In this document: in pieces, positions 1 through 6,969 of the stretch | Layout: each line of letters opens with the position of its first letter | How positions within the stretch are numbered: position 1 is the stretch's first letter | Assembly (NCBI RefSeq): GCF_020463795.1 | Contig: NZ_CP080025.1 | Span: 2,911,501 to 2,975,500 of the forward strand | Direction: 5' to 3' | DNA from: Echinicola marina | GTDB lineage: Bacteria > Bacteroidota > Bacteroidia > Cytophagales > Cyclobacteriaceae | Length of the DNA stretch: 64,000 nucleotides | The notes under the pieces: model-generated | Told to the model about the DNA's origin: nothing | Seen by the model: the letters and a program-made list of their open reading frames with translations, nothing else | Databases searched by the model: none | Program-made: the position numbers and the translations under genes

Positions 1-140
1 CATCCATCAATAATGTCACCGTTGAGGATGAGGTTTTCGCAGTGGTAGTTTTTTAGAAATCTAACTACTTCTTTTGCTTTGGATCCCTTTGTGCCCAAGT
101 GTAGGTCAGAAACGACGATGGTCTTAAAATGTGTTTTCAA
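1..140 (-). CDS. Metallophosphoesterase, N-terminal part (UDP-2,3-diacylglucosamine diphosphatase-like)
   Basis: Only the first 46 or so codons lie in the window; the gene runs off the left edge. The minus-strand reading gives KTIVVSDLHLGTKGSKAKEV and then LILNGDIIDG. SDLHLG and NGDIID are the first two metal-binding blocks of calcineurin-like phosphoesterases, and the spacing fits the LpxH-like proteins common in Bacteroidota. A TTG at 138-140 is the only plausible start: no in-frame ATG or GTG lies just upstream, and an AGGA purine run sits about 6 nt before it. A second, certain LpxH lies at 5980-6744, so this copy may have another substrate. The family is clear; the substrate is inferred. 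Confidence 0.75.
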   Translation of the reverse strand, partial: MKTHFKTIVVSDLHLGTKGSKAKEVVRFLKNYHCENLILNGDIIDG

Positions 141-422
141 AGCTTTTCCTATTTTTATTCCAATATAAAAAGCAATAATTAACTGATTGTGAAGTGGATA
201 TTATGATATTGAGATGGATTCTTGGGCTTTTGGCTTTAAAATTTCCTAAATATTAAAGACAAACATAAAGTGCGTTAATTATGGTTTGAAATACTTGAAA
301 ATATTTTGAAATTATTCTATTCGATTTTTTATAGCCTGGTATTACAATGCTTTTTGGGAATATTGGAAGGTACTGTGATGGAAGTGGAACGAATCCTTAT
401 ATTCTTTATGGTTATCCGTTAT

Positions 423-512
423 CACACCAGTAAACATGTTTCTCACAGCCTGTCCCGTTTTATCGGGAGATTCCACAGATCTACCTGGTGGAAGACAGGT
501 TTGCACGGAATA
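423..512. repeat. Intergenic repeat element, copy A
   Basis: It begins TCACACCAGT, runs through TCACAGCCTGTCC and a TCCCG...CGGGA mini-hairpin, and contains GATTCC...GATCT...GTGG...AGACAG...GGAAT. The same blocks occur in the same order in copy B at 775-862. The internal arms have decayed compared with B. It resembles a REP or MITE-like element; no transposase is nearby. Confidence 0.6.
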
Positions 513-670
513 AAATCTCATTTCTTTGTGCTCCTTTATGGTTGGTTTATAGCGAGGTAAAGAGGAGTGCTTGGGCTTCTTATAGTCAAAATATTGAAAC
601 GTATGTTCCCTAGCTTTTCTAGGACTTAAGGTGGGGATAACCCTAAGGCAAGCTTAAGTTTCTGATGAGA

Positions 671-736
671 TAAACACGGCTAAAACACGGGATAAACACG
701 GCTTAACTAGGGATTAAACACGGGTTAAAGCAGAAA
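671..736. repeat. Degenerate tandem array, about 11-bp period
   Basis: Six consecutive units of 10-12 bp, most starting TAAA: TAAACACGGC, TAAAACACGGGA, TAAACACGGCT, TAACTAGGGAT, TAAACACGGGT, TAAAGCAGAAA. The last four are exactly 11 bp each. There is no open frame across it. A different array with the same period lies at 57776-57830. Confidence 0.65.
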
Positions 737-774
737 CGTTAAAAATGTTAAATTCAATAAAATTGGGCCGTTTT

Positions 775-862
775 CACACCAGTCATCTGATTGTTCACAG
801 CCTGTCCTGTCCGCGTCGGGGATTCCTGGGATCTGGCTAGTGGTAGACAGATCCCAGGAATC
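775..862. repeat. Intergenic repeat element, copy B, with 15-bp inverted repeat
   Basis: Copy B of the element at 423-512, starting TCACACCAGT and TCACAGCCTGTCC. Its right half is a perfect 15-bp inverted repeat (821-835 with 848-862, arm GATTCCTGGGATCTG) around a 12-nt loop, followed by ATTTTTG. In the + direction this has the form of an intrinsic terminator, but no gene is seen upstream of it. Confidence 0.65.
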
Positions 863-1072
863 ATTTTTGTGAGATCAGTGTTGTATTTGTCAGCATGTTT
901 TGAAGCCTAAAATACACAGGTGGCACAGCGGATGTACAGAAAACGATTTTCAGTGAATCATCAAGAAAGGGGCCGTATACTTGTTAACAAATGAAAGCGC
1001 AGGTTCCAAATGCTCAGGACCTAAAGAGAGATGGTTTTAGCTATTTCCTGAGAAATATTGTGTCCATTTTGA

Positions 1073-2416
1073 CTAAGCGTTGAAGATCAGTTTGAAGGTA
1101 GTGCCCATTCCGATGCTTGATTTTACTTGAATATTGCCTTTATGTCTTCTCATGATTTGTTTGGAAAGGCTTAGACCAATTCCGGACCCTTTTTGTTTGG
1201 TAGTAAAGAAAGGGATAAAAATCTTGTTGAGGGCCTCTTCCTCGATCCCTCTACCTGTATCACTGATTTCAATGATGATTTTTCCCGCTTCATCAATAAA
1301 GGCCCTTAGAGAGATCTTTTTCTCATCAGAATCCTCCACGGCATGAATGGCATTTTGGATAATGTTTATTAAGACTTGCTCGATCAAAGAACTATCAGCG
1401 AATAATAGTAGGTTTTCAGGCTCAATTTTTTTCTCGCATTTGATGCTCAGTTCATCTATTTGATGACTGAAAAGTGTCGCTAGCTGCCCGAAAAGTTCAT
1501 GAATCTTAATGGCCGAAAATTTAGGTACAGGGATATGGGCCAAACTCCTGAAGTCACTGACAAAATCGATCAATCCCTCACTGCGCTTTTCTATGGTGGC
1601 TATCCCCATCAAATAATCTTCAACATCATGGACAGGTATGTCTCCTCCTTTGTCCAGTTGTGATTGAATATCCCCCTTAATGGTGGAGGCCAATGAGGAA
1701 ATAGGGGCAATGCTGTTCATGATTTCATGGGTCAAAACCCTTACCAGATTTTGCCAAGCTTCCATTTCTTTTTCTTCTAGCTCACTTTGGATATTCTGCA
1801 GGGAAACAAGCTTGAACTTTACATTTCTGAGGACCAATTCAATCACATAAACGGAGAGCTGCATAATGCCATCTGGGTGGGCTATTTTGATCAGTTCGCT
1901 TCCTCCTGTTCTTAGGTTTTTGATCGCAAAGTGGAGTTCCTTATTGACATCTTCAATTTCTTCAATGTGTCCAAGTTGTTCTATATTTAACATTCTTTTG
2001 GCTGCCGTATTAAGGATCTGAACCTGACCATCTTCTTCGAAGGTAATCAGACCAATGCTCAGGTGTTGGAATACTGACCTGAAGTATTGGAAGTTGGCCT
2101 CTTTTTCGGCTTGGTCTTCCTTTAGCTTTGCCAAAATGGCATTAAATTCAATGTGCAGGTCATCTGTTTCTGTCCCATCAAATTTTACAGGGTAAACGGT
2201 GGCATAATTGTTTTGCTTGATATTGTCCAAAAACTGACGGACCTTTTTGAAACTGCTTTCCGCATAGTTGACCAGAAAAATCAATTGGGCAATGACCAAA
2301 ATAATAAACAAGGAAGTGATGAAAACACCCGCTTCGTTGAGTATTGCATAGGAAAGTATAAAGAGGGTCATGGAAAGCAGGACCACTCTTCCTAGTAGCC
2401 CGACTTTATAGTCCAT
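1073..2416 (-). CDS. Two-component sensor histidine kinase (NtrB/NtrY-like)
   Basis: A 447-aa membrane kinase. Two hydrophobic segments (about residues 9-25 and 30-50) are followed by a HAMP-like linker, a PAS-like region (about 105-210) and a kinase core. The H-box LVRVLTHEIMNSIAPISSL places the phospho-accepting His at residue 230; the ATP-binding core shows NIIQNAIHAV, DTGRGI and GSGIGLSLSKQIMRRHKG near the C-terminus. There is almost no periplasmic loop, so the signal is probably intramembrane or cytoplasmic. Its start codon overlaps the end of the upstream response-regulator gene by 11 nt, so the pair is one operon and very likely one signalling system. The stimulus is unknown. Confidence 0.9.
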   Translation of the reverse strand: MDYKVGLLGRVVLLSMTLFILSYAILNEAGVFITSLFIILVIAQLIFLVNYAESSFKKVRQFLDNIKQNNYATVYPVKFDGTETDDLHIEFNAILAKLKEDQAEKEANFQYFRSVFQHLSIGLITFEEDGQVQILNTAAKRMLNIEQLGHIEEIEDVNKELHFAIKNLRTGGSELIKIAHPDGIMQLSVYVIELVLRNVKFKLVSLQNIQSELEEKEMEAWQNLVRVLTHEIMNSIAPISSLASTIKGDIQSQLDKGGDIPVHDVEDYLMGIATIEKRSEGLIDFVSDFRSLAHIPVPKFSAIKIHELFGQLATLFSHQIDELSIKCEKKIEPENLLLFADSSLIEQVLINIIQNAIHAVEDSDEKKISLRAFIDEAGKIIIEISDTGRGIEEEALNKIFIPFFTTKQKGSGIGLSLSKQIMRRHKGNIQVKSSIGMGTTFKLIFNA

Positions 2417-3788
2417 ATTTTTCTAATCTTCTGTACAAAGAGGCGCGGGTTAAGCCCAACTCTTTTGCCGCTTTTGAGATGTTCCCGCCATTCTTGTCGA
2501 TGGCTTTTTGGATCACATTTTTTTCTACTTCATCAAGATTGAGACTGGTATTATTGCTGACTTTTTCAGCTACCGGTTTTGAAGAGAGGAAGAAGAAATC
2601 CCTGCTGTCCAATTCATCACCTTCAGCCATAATGATAGCCCTTTCTATGGCATGTTGAAGCTCTCTGATATTTCCAGGCCAGCTGTAATGCTGCAAGAGC
2701 TGGATGGCGGCTGGTTTAAAGCCATTGAATTCTTTTCTGTATTTTTTGGCATATGCTTTTAGGAAGTGATTGGCCAATAAAGGAATATCATCTTGCCTAT
2801 CACGCAAGGGCGGTAGGAATATCTCCACGGTATTGATCCTGTACAATAGATCCTGTCTGAAGGTATTGTCCATGACCATATCATGTACTTTCATATTGGT
2901 AGCACTGATCAGTCGGATATCTACGGGAATGGACTTGTTGGTGCCGATCCTTGTTACTTCCCTTTTCTGCAAGGCTGTCAACAGTTTTGACTGCAATGGC
3001 ATGCTCAGATTACCTATTTCGTCCAAGAAGAGAGTACCTTTGTCTGCTACTTCAAACCTTCCTGCTCTGTCCTCTTTTGCATCTGTGAAAGCGCCTCTTT
3101 TATGTCCAAAAAGTTCACTTTCAAATAAAGTCTCAGTGATGGCCCCCATATCTACACCTACAAATATCTCATCATACCTCAAGGACCGATCATGGATGGC
3201 TCTGGCAATAAGTTCTTTTCCTGTGCCGTTTTCCCCTAGTATGAGTACATTGGCATCGGTTTGGGCTACCTTGTCAATGATCGAAAAAATGTTTTTCATG
3301 GCAGCACTTTGCCCAATGATTTCTGAAAAAGGTTTTTTGAGATCAGCTTGGAGCTGCTTGGACTTTTTGGAAATGGAATCTACCTGATTGTAGCTTTCCT
3401 TTAGTCGGCTGGCAGAGGTCAAAGTGGCCAAAAGTTTTTCATTTTGCCAAGGCTTTAGGATAAAGTCTGTAGCTCCTTCTTTCAGTGCTTGTACCGCCAT
3501 TTCGACATCTCCAAATGCAGTGATAAGGATAACAACAGCTTTAGGGTCAATTTCTTTGATTTGTTTTAGCCAGTGAAAGCCTTCCTTGCCCGAAGTGGTG
3601 TCTTCGGTGAAGTTCATATCCAATAAAATAACATCATAACTGTTATTATTGACCAAAAATGGAATTCGTCTGGGGTCTTTTTCTATGGTTACTTCTTTGG
3701 CGTGCTTTTTCAGCAGCATTTTGGCAGCAAAAAGCAGGTCTTCATTATCATCTACAATAAGTATTTTTCCGAGACTATTTTCTTCCAT
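2406..3788 (-). CDS. Sigma-54-dependent response regulator (NtrC/AtoC family)
   Basis: A 460-aa transcription activator with three domains: receiver (1-125, phospho-accepting Asp57 in VILLDMNF), AAA+ sigma-54 interaction domain (about 155-385; Walker A GENGTGKE at 185-192, Walker B LFLDEIG near 253-259), and a C-terminal Fis-type helix-turn-helix (NISKAAKELGLTRASLYRRL). The sigma-54-contacting loop reads GAFTDA at 232-237 where the classical sequence is GAFTGA; the loop is otherwise intact. It is first in the operon, with the partner kinase directly behind. It probably drives sigma-54 promoters outside the window; none was recognised nearby. Confidence 0.92.
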   Translation of the reverse strand: MEENSLGKILIVDDNEDLLFAAKMLLKKHAKEVTIEKDPRRIPFLVNNNSYDVILLDMNFTEDTTSGKEGFHWLKQIKEIDPKAVVILITAFGDVEMAVQALKEGATDFILKPWQNEKLLATLTSASRLKESYNQVDSISKKSKQLQADLKKPFSEIIGQSAAMKNIFSIIDKVAQTDANVLILGENGTGKELIARAIHDRSLRYDEIFVGVDMGAITETLFESELFGHKRGAFTDAKEDRAGRFEVADKGTLFLDEIGNLSMPLQSKLLTALQKREVTRIGTNKSIPVDIRLISATNMKVHDMVMDNTFRQDLLYRINTVEIFLPPLRDRQDDIPLLANHFLKAYAKKYRKEFNGFKPAAIQLLQHYSWPGNIRELQHAIERAIIMAEGDELDSRDFFFLSSKPVAEKVSNNTSLNLDEVEKNVIQKAIDKNGGNISKAAKELGLTRASLYRRLEKYGL

Positions 3789-3892
3789 CTTTATTTTGAT
3801 TTACGAATGTTGTAAGCGAACAATTGCTTAAATAATGCCATAAATGAATATAGGCAAATTAGCCATAAAAACAGGGTTTTTTATATAGATAT

Positions 3893-3927
3893 GTTCGTAA
3901 TTGAACAAAAAAAGAACGAATTTGAAC
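3893..3927. promoter_or_regulatory. Candidate operator repeats in divergent promoter region
   Basis: Two related 14-mers, GTTCGTAATTGAAC (3893-3906) and GAACGAATTTGAAC (3914-3927), lie 21 bp apart between the divergent response-regulator gene and slyD. Arms TTCGT and ACGAA can also pair. Equal spacing of about two helical turns suggests a protein site, possibly for autoregulation. This is inference. Confidence 0.3.
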
Positions 3928-3976
3928 GCTTTTTAAATCAAATAGGGGATTCTTTTTTATCCCTTTTAAAAAGTAT

Positions 3977-3984
3977 TACCTTTA
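3977..3984 (+). promoter_or_regulatory. Probable -7 element for slyD
   Basis: TACCTTTA matches the Bacteroidetes -7 consensus TAnnTTTG at all but the last base. It lies 28 bp before the slyD ATG. The -33 element is poor (T-rich, no clear TTTG). Confidence 0.4.
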
Positions 3985-4011
3985 TCATTATTCACAAAAA
4001 TAATTAATTAA

Positions 4012-4440
4012 ATGTCTGTAGCAACTAAAGGAAGTACAGTAAAAGTACACTACACAGGGAAGTTAAAGGACGGTACTGTTTTCGATTCTTCAGAAAACAG
4101 AGAGCCTCTTCAATTTACAGTTGGTGATGGAAATATGATTAAAGGTTTCGATCAAGCTGTAGATGGTATGGAGGTAGGACAGGATAAAAGCGTAACTATC
4201 CCTTCTGATGAGGCTTATGGTGCCAAGAGAGATGATATGATGATTGATGTGCCAATCGAACAAGTTCCTGCAGATATCAAGCCTGAAGTGGGTATGGATC
4301 TGTCTATACAAAATCAACAAGGTCAACCAGTTCCTGTTAAAGTGGTTCAGGTAGACGCGGAAAAAATCGTTTTGGATGCAAATCACCCGCTTGCTGGTGA
4401 AGATTTGATATTCGATATAAAATTGGTTGAGATAGCTTAA
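4012..4440 (+). CDS. slyD: FKBP-type peptidyl-prolyl cis-trans isomerase, SlyD-like
   Basis: A 142-aa cytosolic prolyl isomerase and chaperone. The FKBP core opens with VKVHYTGKLKDGTVFDSS (residues 10-27), followed by a central insert-in-flap domain (about 70-125, with VPADIKPEVGM) and the closing strand LIFDIKLVEIA. The metal-binding His-rich tail of enterobacterial SlyD is absent, as in many relatives. It is a monocistronic unit: a -7-like element lies 28 bp upstream and a near-perfect hairpin terminator starts 20 bp downstream. Confidence 0.92.
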   Translation: MSVATKGSTVKVHYTGKLKDGTVFDSSENREPLQFTVGDGNMIKGFDQAVDGMEVGQDKSVTIPSDEAYGAKRDDMMIDVPIEQVPADIKPEVGMDLSIQNQQGQPVPVKVVQVDAEKIVLDANHPLAGEDLIFDIKLVEIA

Positions 4441-4460
4441 TTGCTTAAGCGTTTCATATC

Positions 4461-4500
4461 ATGAATAAAAAAACCGGCTTTAGCCGGTTTTTTTATTCAT
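4461..4500. terminator. Bidirectional terminator between slyD and the minus-strand gene
   Basis: A nearly perfect palindrome: AAACCGGC TTTA GCCGGTTT at its centre, extended outward by A-rich and T-rich arms to ATGAAT/ATTCAT. It gives a U-run in both directions, so it can end slyD and the convergent gene whose stop codon (4493-4495) lies inside the stem. Confidence 0.9.
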
Positions 4501-4960
4501 TTTTTGCTTCTTGGTCTTCTTCAATGCTTGCTTGTTGCTCATCCACTTTTTTTTTTCCTTGGGGATTCGCGTAAATGCTCTTGGTCTTATTATATTTTGA
4601 GTTGCCCACTTCCACCACAAAGAGTTGACTGCTTACATATGAGAAATCGTAGCTTTTTTGCAGGCCATCTTCGGGCATCAAGGCGTCTTCTAATATTAAA
4701 TTACCAATAATGTCAAATACCTTTACAGTGGTTTTTGTTGGGATTTTTTCCTCCAAAACTATTTTGAACTTTTTTTGTCCTGTTGATTTTAGGTCAAAAT
4801 CAACGTCAGGCTGGTTAAGGTTTTTGGGGAAAGTAAGATTGGTTTCTGATTTTTTCAGGAAATTCTGGGCACGGTTTTTAGTCACTATTCCTGATCCAAT
4901 AAACAGGAAAGCAAATATAAAAATGAAGTACTGAATTTTTCGTGGTAATCGTTTTGTCAT
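4493..4960 (-). CDS. Small membrane-anchored or secreted protein with a sorting-domain-like fold
   Basis: About 155 aa. The ATG at 4960 is preferred over one at 4978 because it puts a basic MTKRLPRK start right before a hydrophobic segment (about residues 9-26), as expected of a signal anchor. The rest (about 55-125) has the pattern of a short beta-sandwich: KIVLEEKIPTKTTVKVFDII, a G-N turn, an acidic loop, YDFSYVSSQLFVVEVGN and a final strand. This resembles the type A C-terminal sorting domain of type IX secretion cargo, but here it is most of the protein. The tail is charged (KKK, EEDQEAKNE). No family was recognised with certainty. Confidence 0.6.
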   Translation of the reverse strand: MTKRLPRKIQYFIFIFAFLFIGSGIVTKNRAQNFLKKSETNLTFPKNLNQPDVDFDLKSTGQKKFKIVLEEKIPTKTTVKVFDIIGNLILEDALMPEDGLQKSYDFSYVSSQLFVVEVGNSKYNKTKSIYANPQGKKKVDEQQASIEEDQEAKNE

Positions 4961-5167
4961 TTGATCGCAAAATTGCAAAAATCAAACCATAAATCGAATG
5001 TTTTTTAAATAATTGTAAGAAATATTCCAATAATTAATTTTTACACTCATACCATTGAAGATTGATAACTAATATTTAAATAATTAAAATTGATACTAAG
5101 CTCACAAATAATGTAGCTTGTCGTAAAATATTACTTTTTTTATTCTCTAATGTTTTTTAAGTAAACA

Positions 5168-5983
5168 TTACTTTTGGAAGAGTTTTCCTTCAAAAACTTG
5201 TAGTGACCGGGAATTATAGAAAATAAAGAGGTCATGGTGAGTGGCCACTTTCATGTGGGGAGCAGGGGAGGTAAAGCTCGTTGTTTTACCTGATAAATAG
5301 TCTGTTTTAATTAAATGGGCTCCAAGGTTAGTGAAAATATTGTTCCCTGAAAAAGATAATTTTTGTTCCGTGATCAAATCAAGCTTGCCGATATAGTTCG
5401 CTTGATTGTCAAAGAGGTAAATACCTTTGTCTTTTACATTCATGAAAAGGGTGTTTTGGTATTCAGTGATTTCAAGTATTGTAAAAAAAGCGTCTTCGAA
5501 AATAAGGTTAAGTGACTGTTCCTGCAGAATTATATTTCTTCGATAGTCATATTGTATTAATGAAAAATTGGTTTCGTCATAGAGCCATATTTTTTGATTG
5601 TTGCCCAGGGATGCTGCCCGAATATTTCCCAATTCCAAATTGTTCACTCTACCGGAGAAAAGGGGACTCATAAATCGGTCCAGTATCTCAAAACGCTGGA
5701 GATCGTATGAAAAGGTAAATATATTTAGGGTTCTTTCTGACTCAAGTTGAACTAGGGTGCCTTGTAAGGCTGGTGAATAATGATTGACTGAGTCTCCCAA
5801 GAGATTGTATTGGTCCAGGTTTCCCCTAGAATCTGCGATTAGGATTTTGCCATTATTGTCACAGTCAACCAGGCTGATCTCTTTTTCTTTTAGGTTAAAA
5901 ATTGGCTTCCATTTCATTTCTTGCCCGAAAGCCGAGAAGCAATTCAAGCTAAAAAAAAGGAAAATGATCAGCCAATATTTCAT
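5168..5983 (-). CDS. Exported protein of unknown function, beta-propeller-like
   Basis: A 271-aa protein with a clear signal peptide (MKYWLIIFLFFSLNCFSAFG, cleavage probably after FGQ). The mature part alternates short strands with recurring aromatic/Asp turns (ILIADSRGNLDQYNLLGD, KIWLYDETNFSLIQYDY, GIYLFDNQANYIGKLDL), like a WD/PQQ-type propeller of five or so blades. It is probably periplasmic. Its ATG overlaps the stop of lpxH by 4 nt (ATGA), so the two are co-transcribed; this suggests, but does not show, a link to the envelope. No enzymatic motif was seen. Confidence 0.7.
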   Translation of the reverse strand: MKYWLIIFLFFSLNCFSAFGQEMKWKPIFNLKEKEISLVDCDNNGKILIADSRGNLDQYNLLGDSVNHYSPALQGTLVQLESERTLNIFTFSYDLQRFEILDRFMSPLFSGRVNNLELGNIRAASLGNNQKIWLYDETNFSLIQYDYRRNIILQEQSLNLIFEDAFFTILEITEYQNTLFMNVKDKGIYLFDNQANYIGKLDLITEQKLSFSGNNIFTNLGAHLIKTDYLSGKTTSFTSPAPHMKVATHHDLFIFYNSRSLQVFEGKLFQK

Positions 5984-6744
5984 TTTTCAAAGGTCTTTAA
6001 TTTTAATTCTTCTCCGTCAAACTCTGCATAAGTATTTTGACTTATCCATTCGCCAAGATTAATGTATTTGGAGTTTTTGCCCACAGGAAGTTCCAGTGGC
6101 AAATGCCTATGGCCAAAGATATAGTAATCAAAGTGCATTTTGTTTTCTACATTTTTGCAATACTCCCATAGCCATTCATCATTGCCCAGAAACTTATCCT
6201 CGTTTTTTGCCATATTGCTGCTCCTGCTGTGACTGGACCATTTGTGAGCAATAGCCAGGCCAATATCAGGATGAAGCCATTTGAAAATAAACTGACAGGT
6301 TTTACTAGTGAAGAACTTTTTCAGGATTTTGTATTGGTTATCACCGGGCCCCAAGCCATCTCCATGCCCGATCAGAAATCTCTTATGGTTGATTTCAAGG
6401 TTTATGGGATTATGATATACGGGGATGTTGAGTTCTTTGGTGAAGTAGTCTTTCATCCATAGATCATGATTCCCCGTGAAAAAGAATATGGGGATTCCCT
6501 TGTCTCTCAGTTGGGCTATCTTTCCCATAAACCTGATAAAGCCCTTGGGAATTACGGTGTCAAACTCAAACCAAAAATCAAAGAGGTCACCAACCAAAAA
6601 AATTGCAGCTGCTTCGTCTTCTATGCTCTTCAGCCATTTGATGATTTTATCTTCCCTTTTTCTACTGGTTTTATGGTCGGGTGAACCCAAGTGAAAATCA
6701 GAAGCGAAAAATATTTTTTGGTTTTCCTTAAGGTTGATGTTCAT
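5980..6744 (-). CDS. lpxH: UDP-2,3-diacylglucosamine diphosphatase
   Basis: A 254-aa calcineurin-like phosphoesterase that cleaves UDP-diacylglucosamine to lipid X in lipid A synthesis, at the cytoplasmic face of the inner membrane. All metal ligands are visible: Asp16 and His18 (ASDFHLG), Asp53 (VGDLFDFW), Asn92-His93 (TGNHDLW), His127 (IGHGDG), and His212/His214 (FGHRHLP). Length and motif order match the LpxH of Bacteroidota. It is the first gene of a two-gene unit with the overlapping exported protein. A second related phosphoesterase starts at the left edge of the window. Confidence 0.9.
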   Translation of the reverse strand: MNINLKENQKIFFASDFHLGSPDHKTSRKREDKIIKWLKSIEDEAAAIFLVGDLFDFWFEFDTVIPKGFIRFMGKIAQLRDKGIPIFFFTGNHDLWMKDYFTKELNIPVYHNPINLEINHKRFLIGHGDGLGPGDNQYKILKKFFTSKTCQFIFKWLHPDIGLAIAHKWSSHSRSSNMAKNEDKFLGNDEWLWEYCKNVENKMHFDYYIFGHRHLPLELPVGKNSKYINLGEWISQNTYAEFDGEELKLKTFEK

Positions 6745-6912
6745 GTATGATGTAAAAGAGTAAGTTGAATTTTTAGCAAAAGAGCCTGACTAACAGTGGA
6801 TCATAGTAAGGGTACTATAGTTGATCAATCTTTTTTGATCCATTTGGTGCTCAAAGTTAGCAATCTTTTGATTATTGGAAAGATAAGGACTATAATGAAG
6901 GGGCTGTTAAAT

Positions 6913-6947
6913 AAAAAAGCTTTCCTAACTGTTAGGAAAGCTTTTTT
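6913..6947 (-). terminator. Terminator downstream of ftsH
   Basis: A perfect 17-bp inverted repeat with arms AAAAAAGCTTTCCTAAC and its complement around one base, 20 bp beyond the ftsH stop. On the minus strand the stem ends in a T-run, as an intrinsic terminator should. Confidence 0.85.
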
Positions 6948-6969
6948 GAAAATATTCTGATTAGACTAT

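Larger units (their letters stand above)
141..1072. other. Long non-coding interval with repeats
   Basis: About 930 bp with no convincing gene. An 84-codon open frame at 306-560 runs through one copy of a repeat, has no recognisable family and no ribosome site, and is probably chance. The interval holds two diverged copies of a 90-bp element (about 423-512 and 775-862), a short-period tandem array (671-736) and a 15-bp perfect inverted repeat (821-862). It separates a minus-strand gene start at 140 from a minus-strand gene end at 1073, so it must carry the promoter of the phosphoesterase, although none is obvious. Confidence 0.6.

Noticed and set aside
306-560. 84-codon + strand open frame in the first gene-free interval
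   Set aside because: It crosses repeat copy A, has no family resemblance, no ribosome site and an atypical composition; probably chance.
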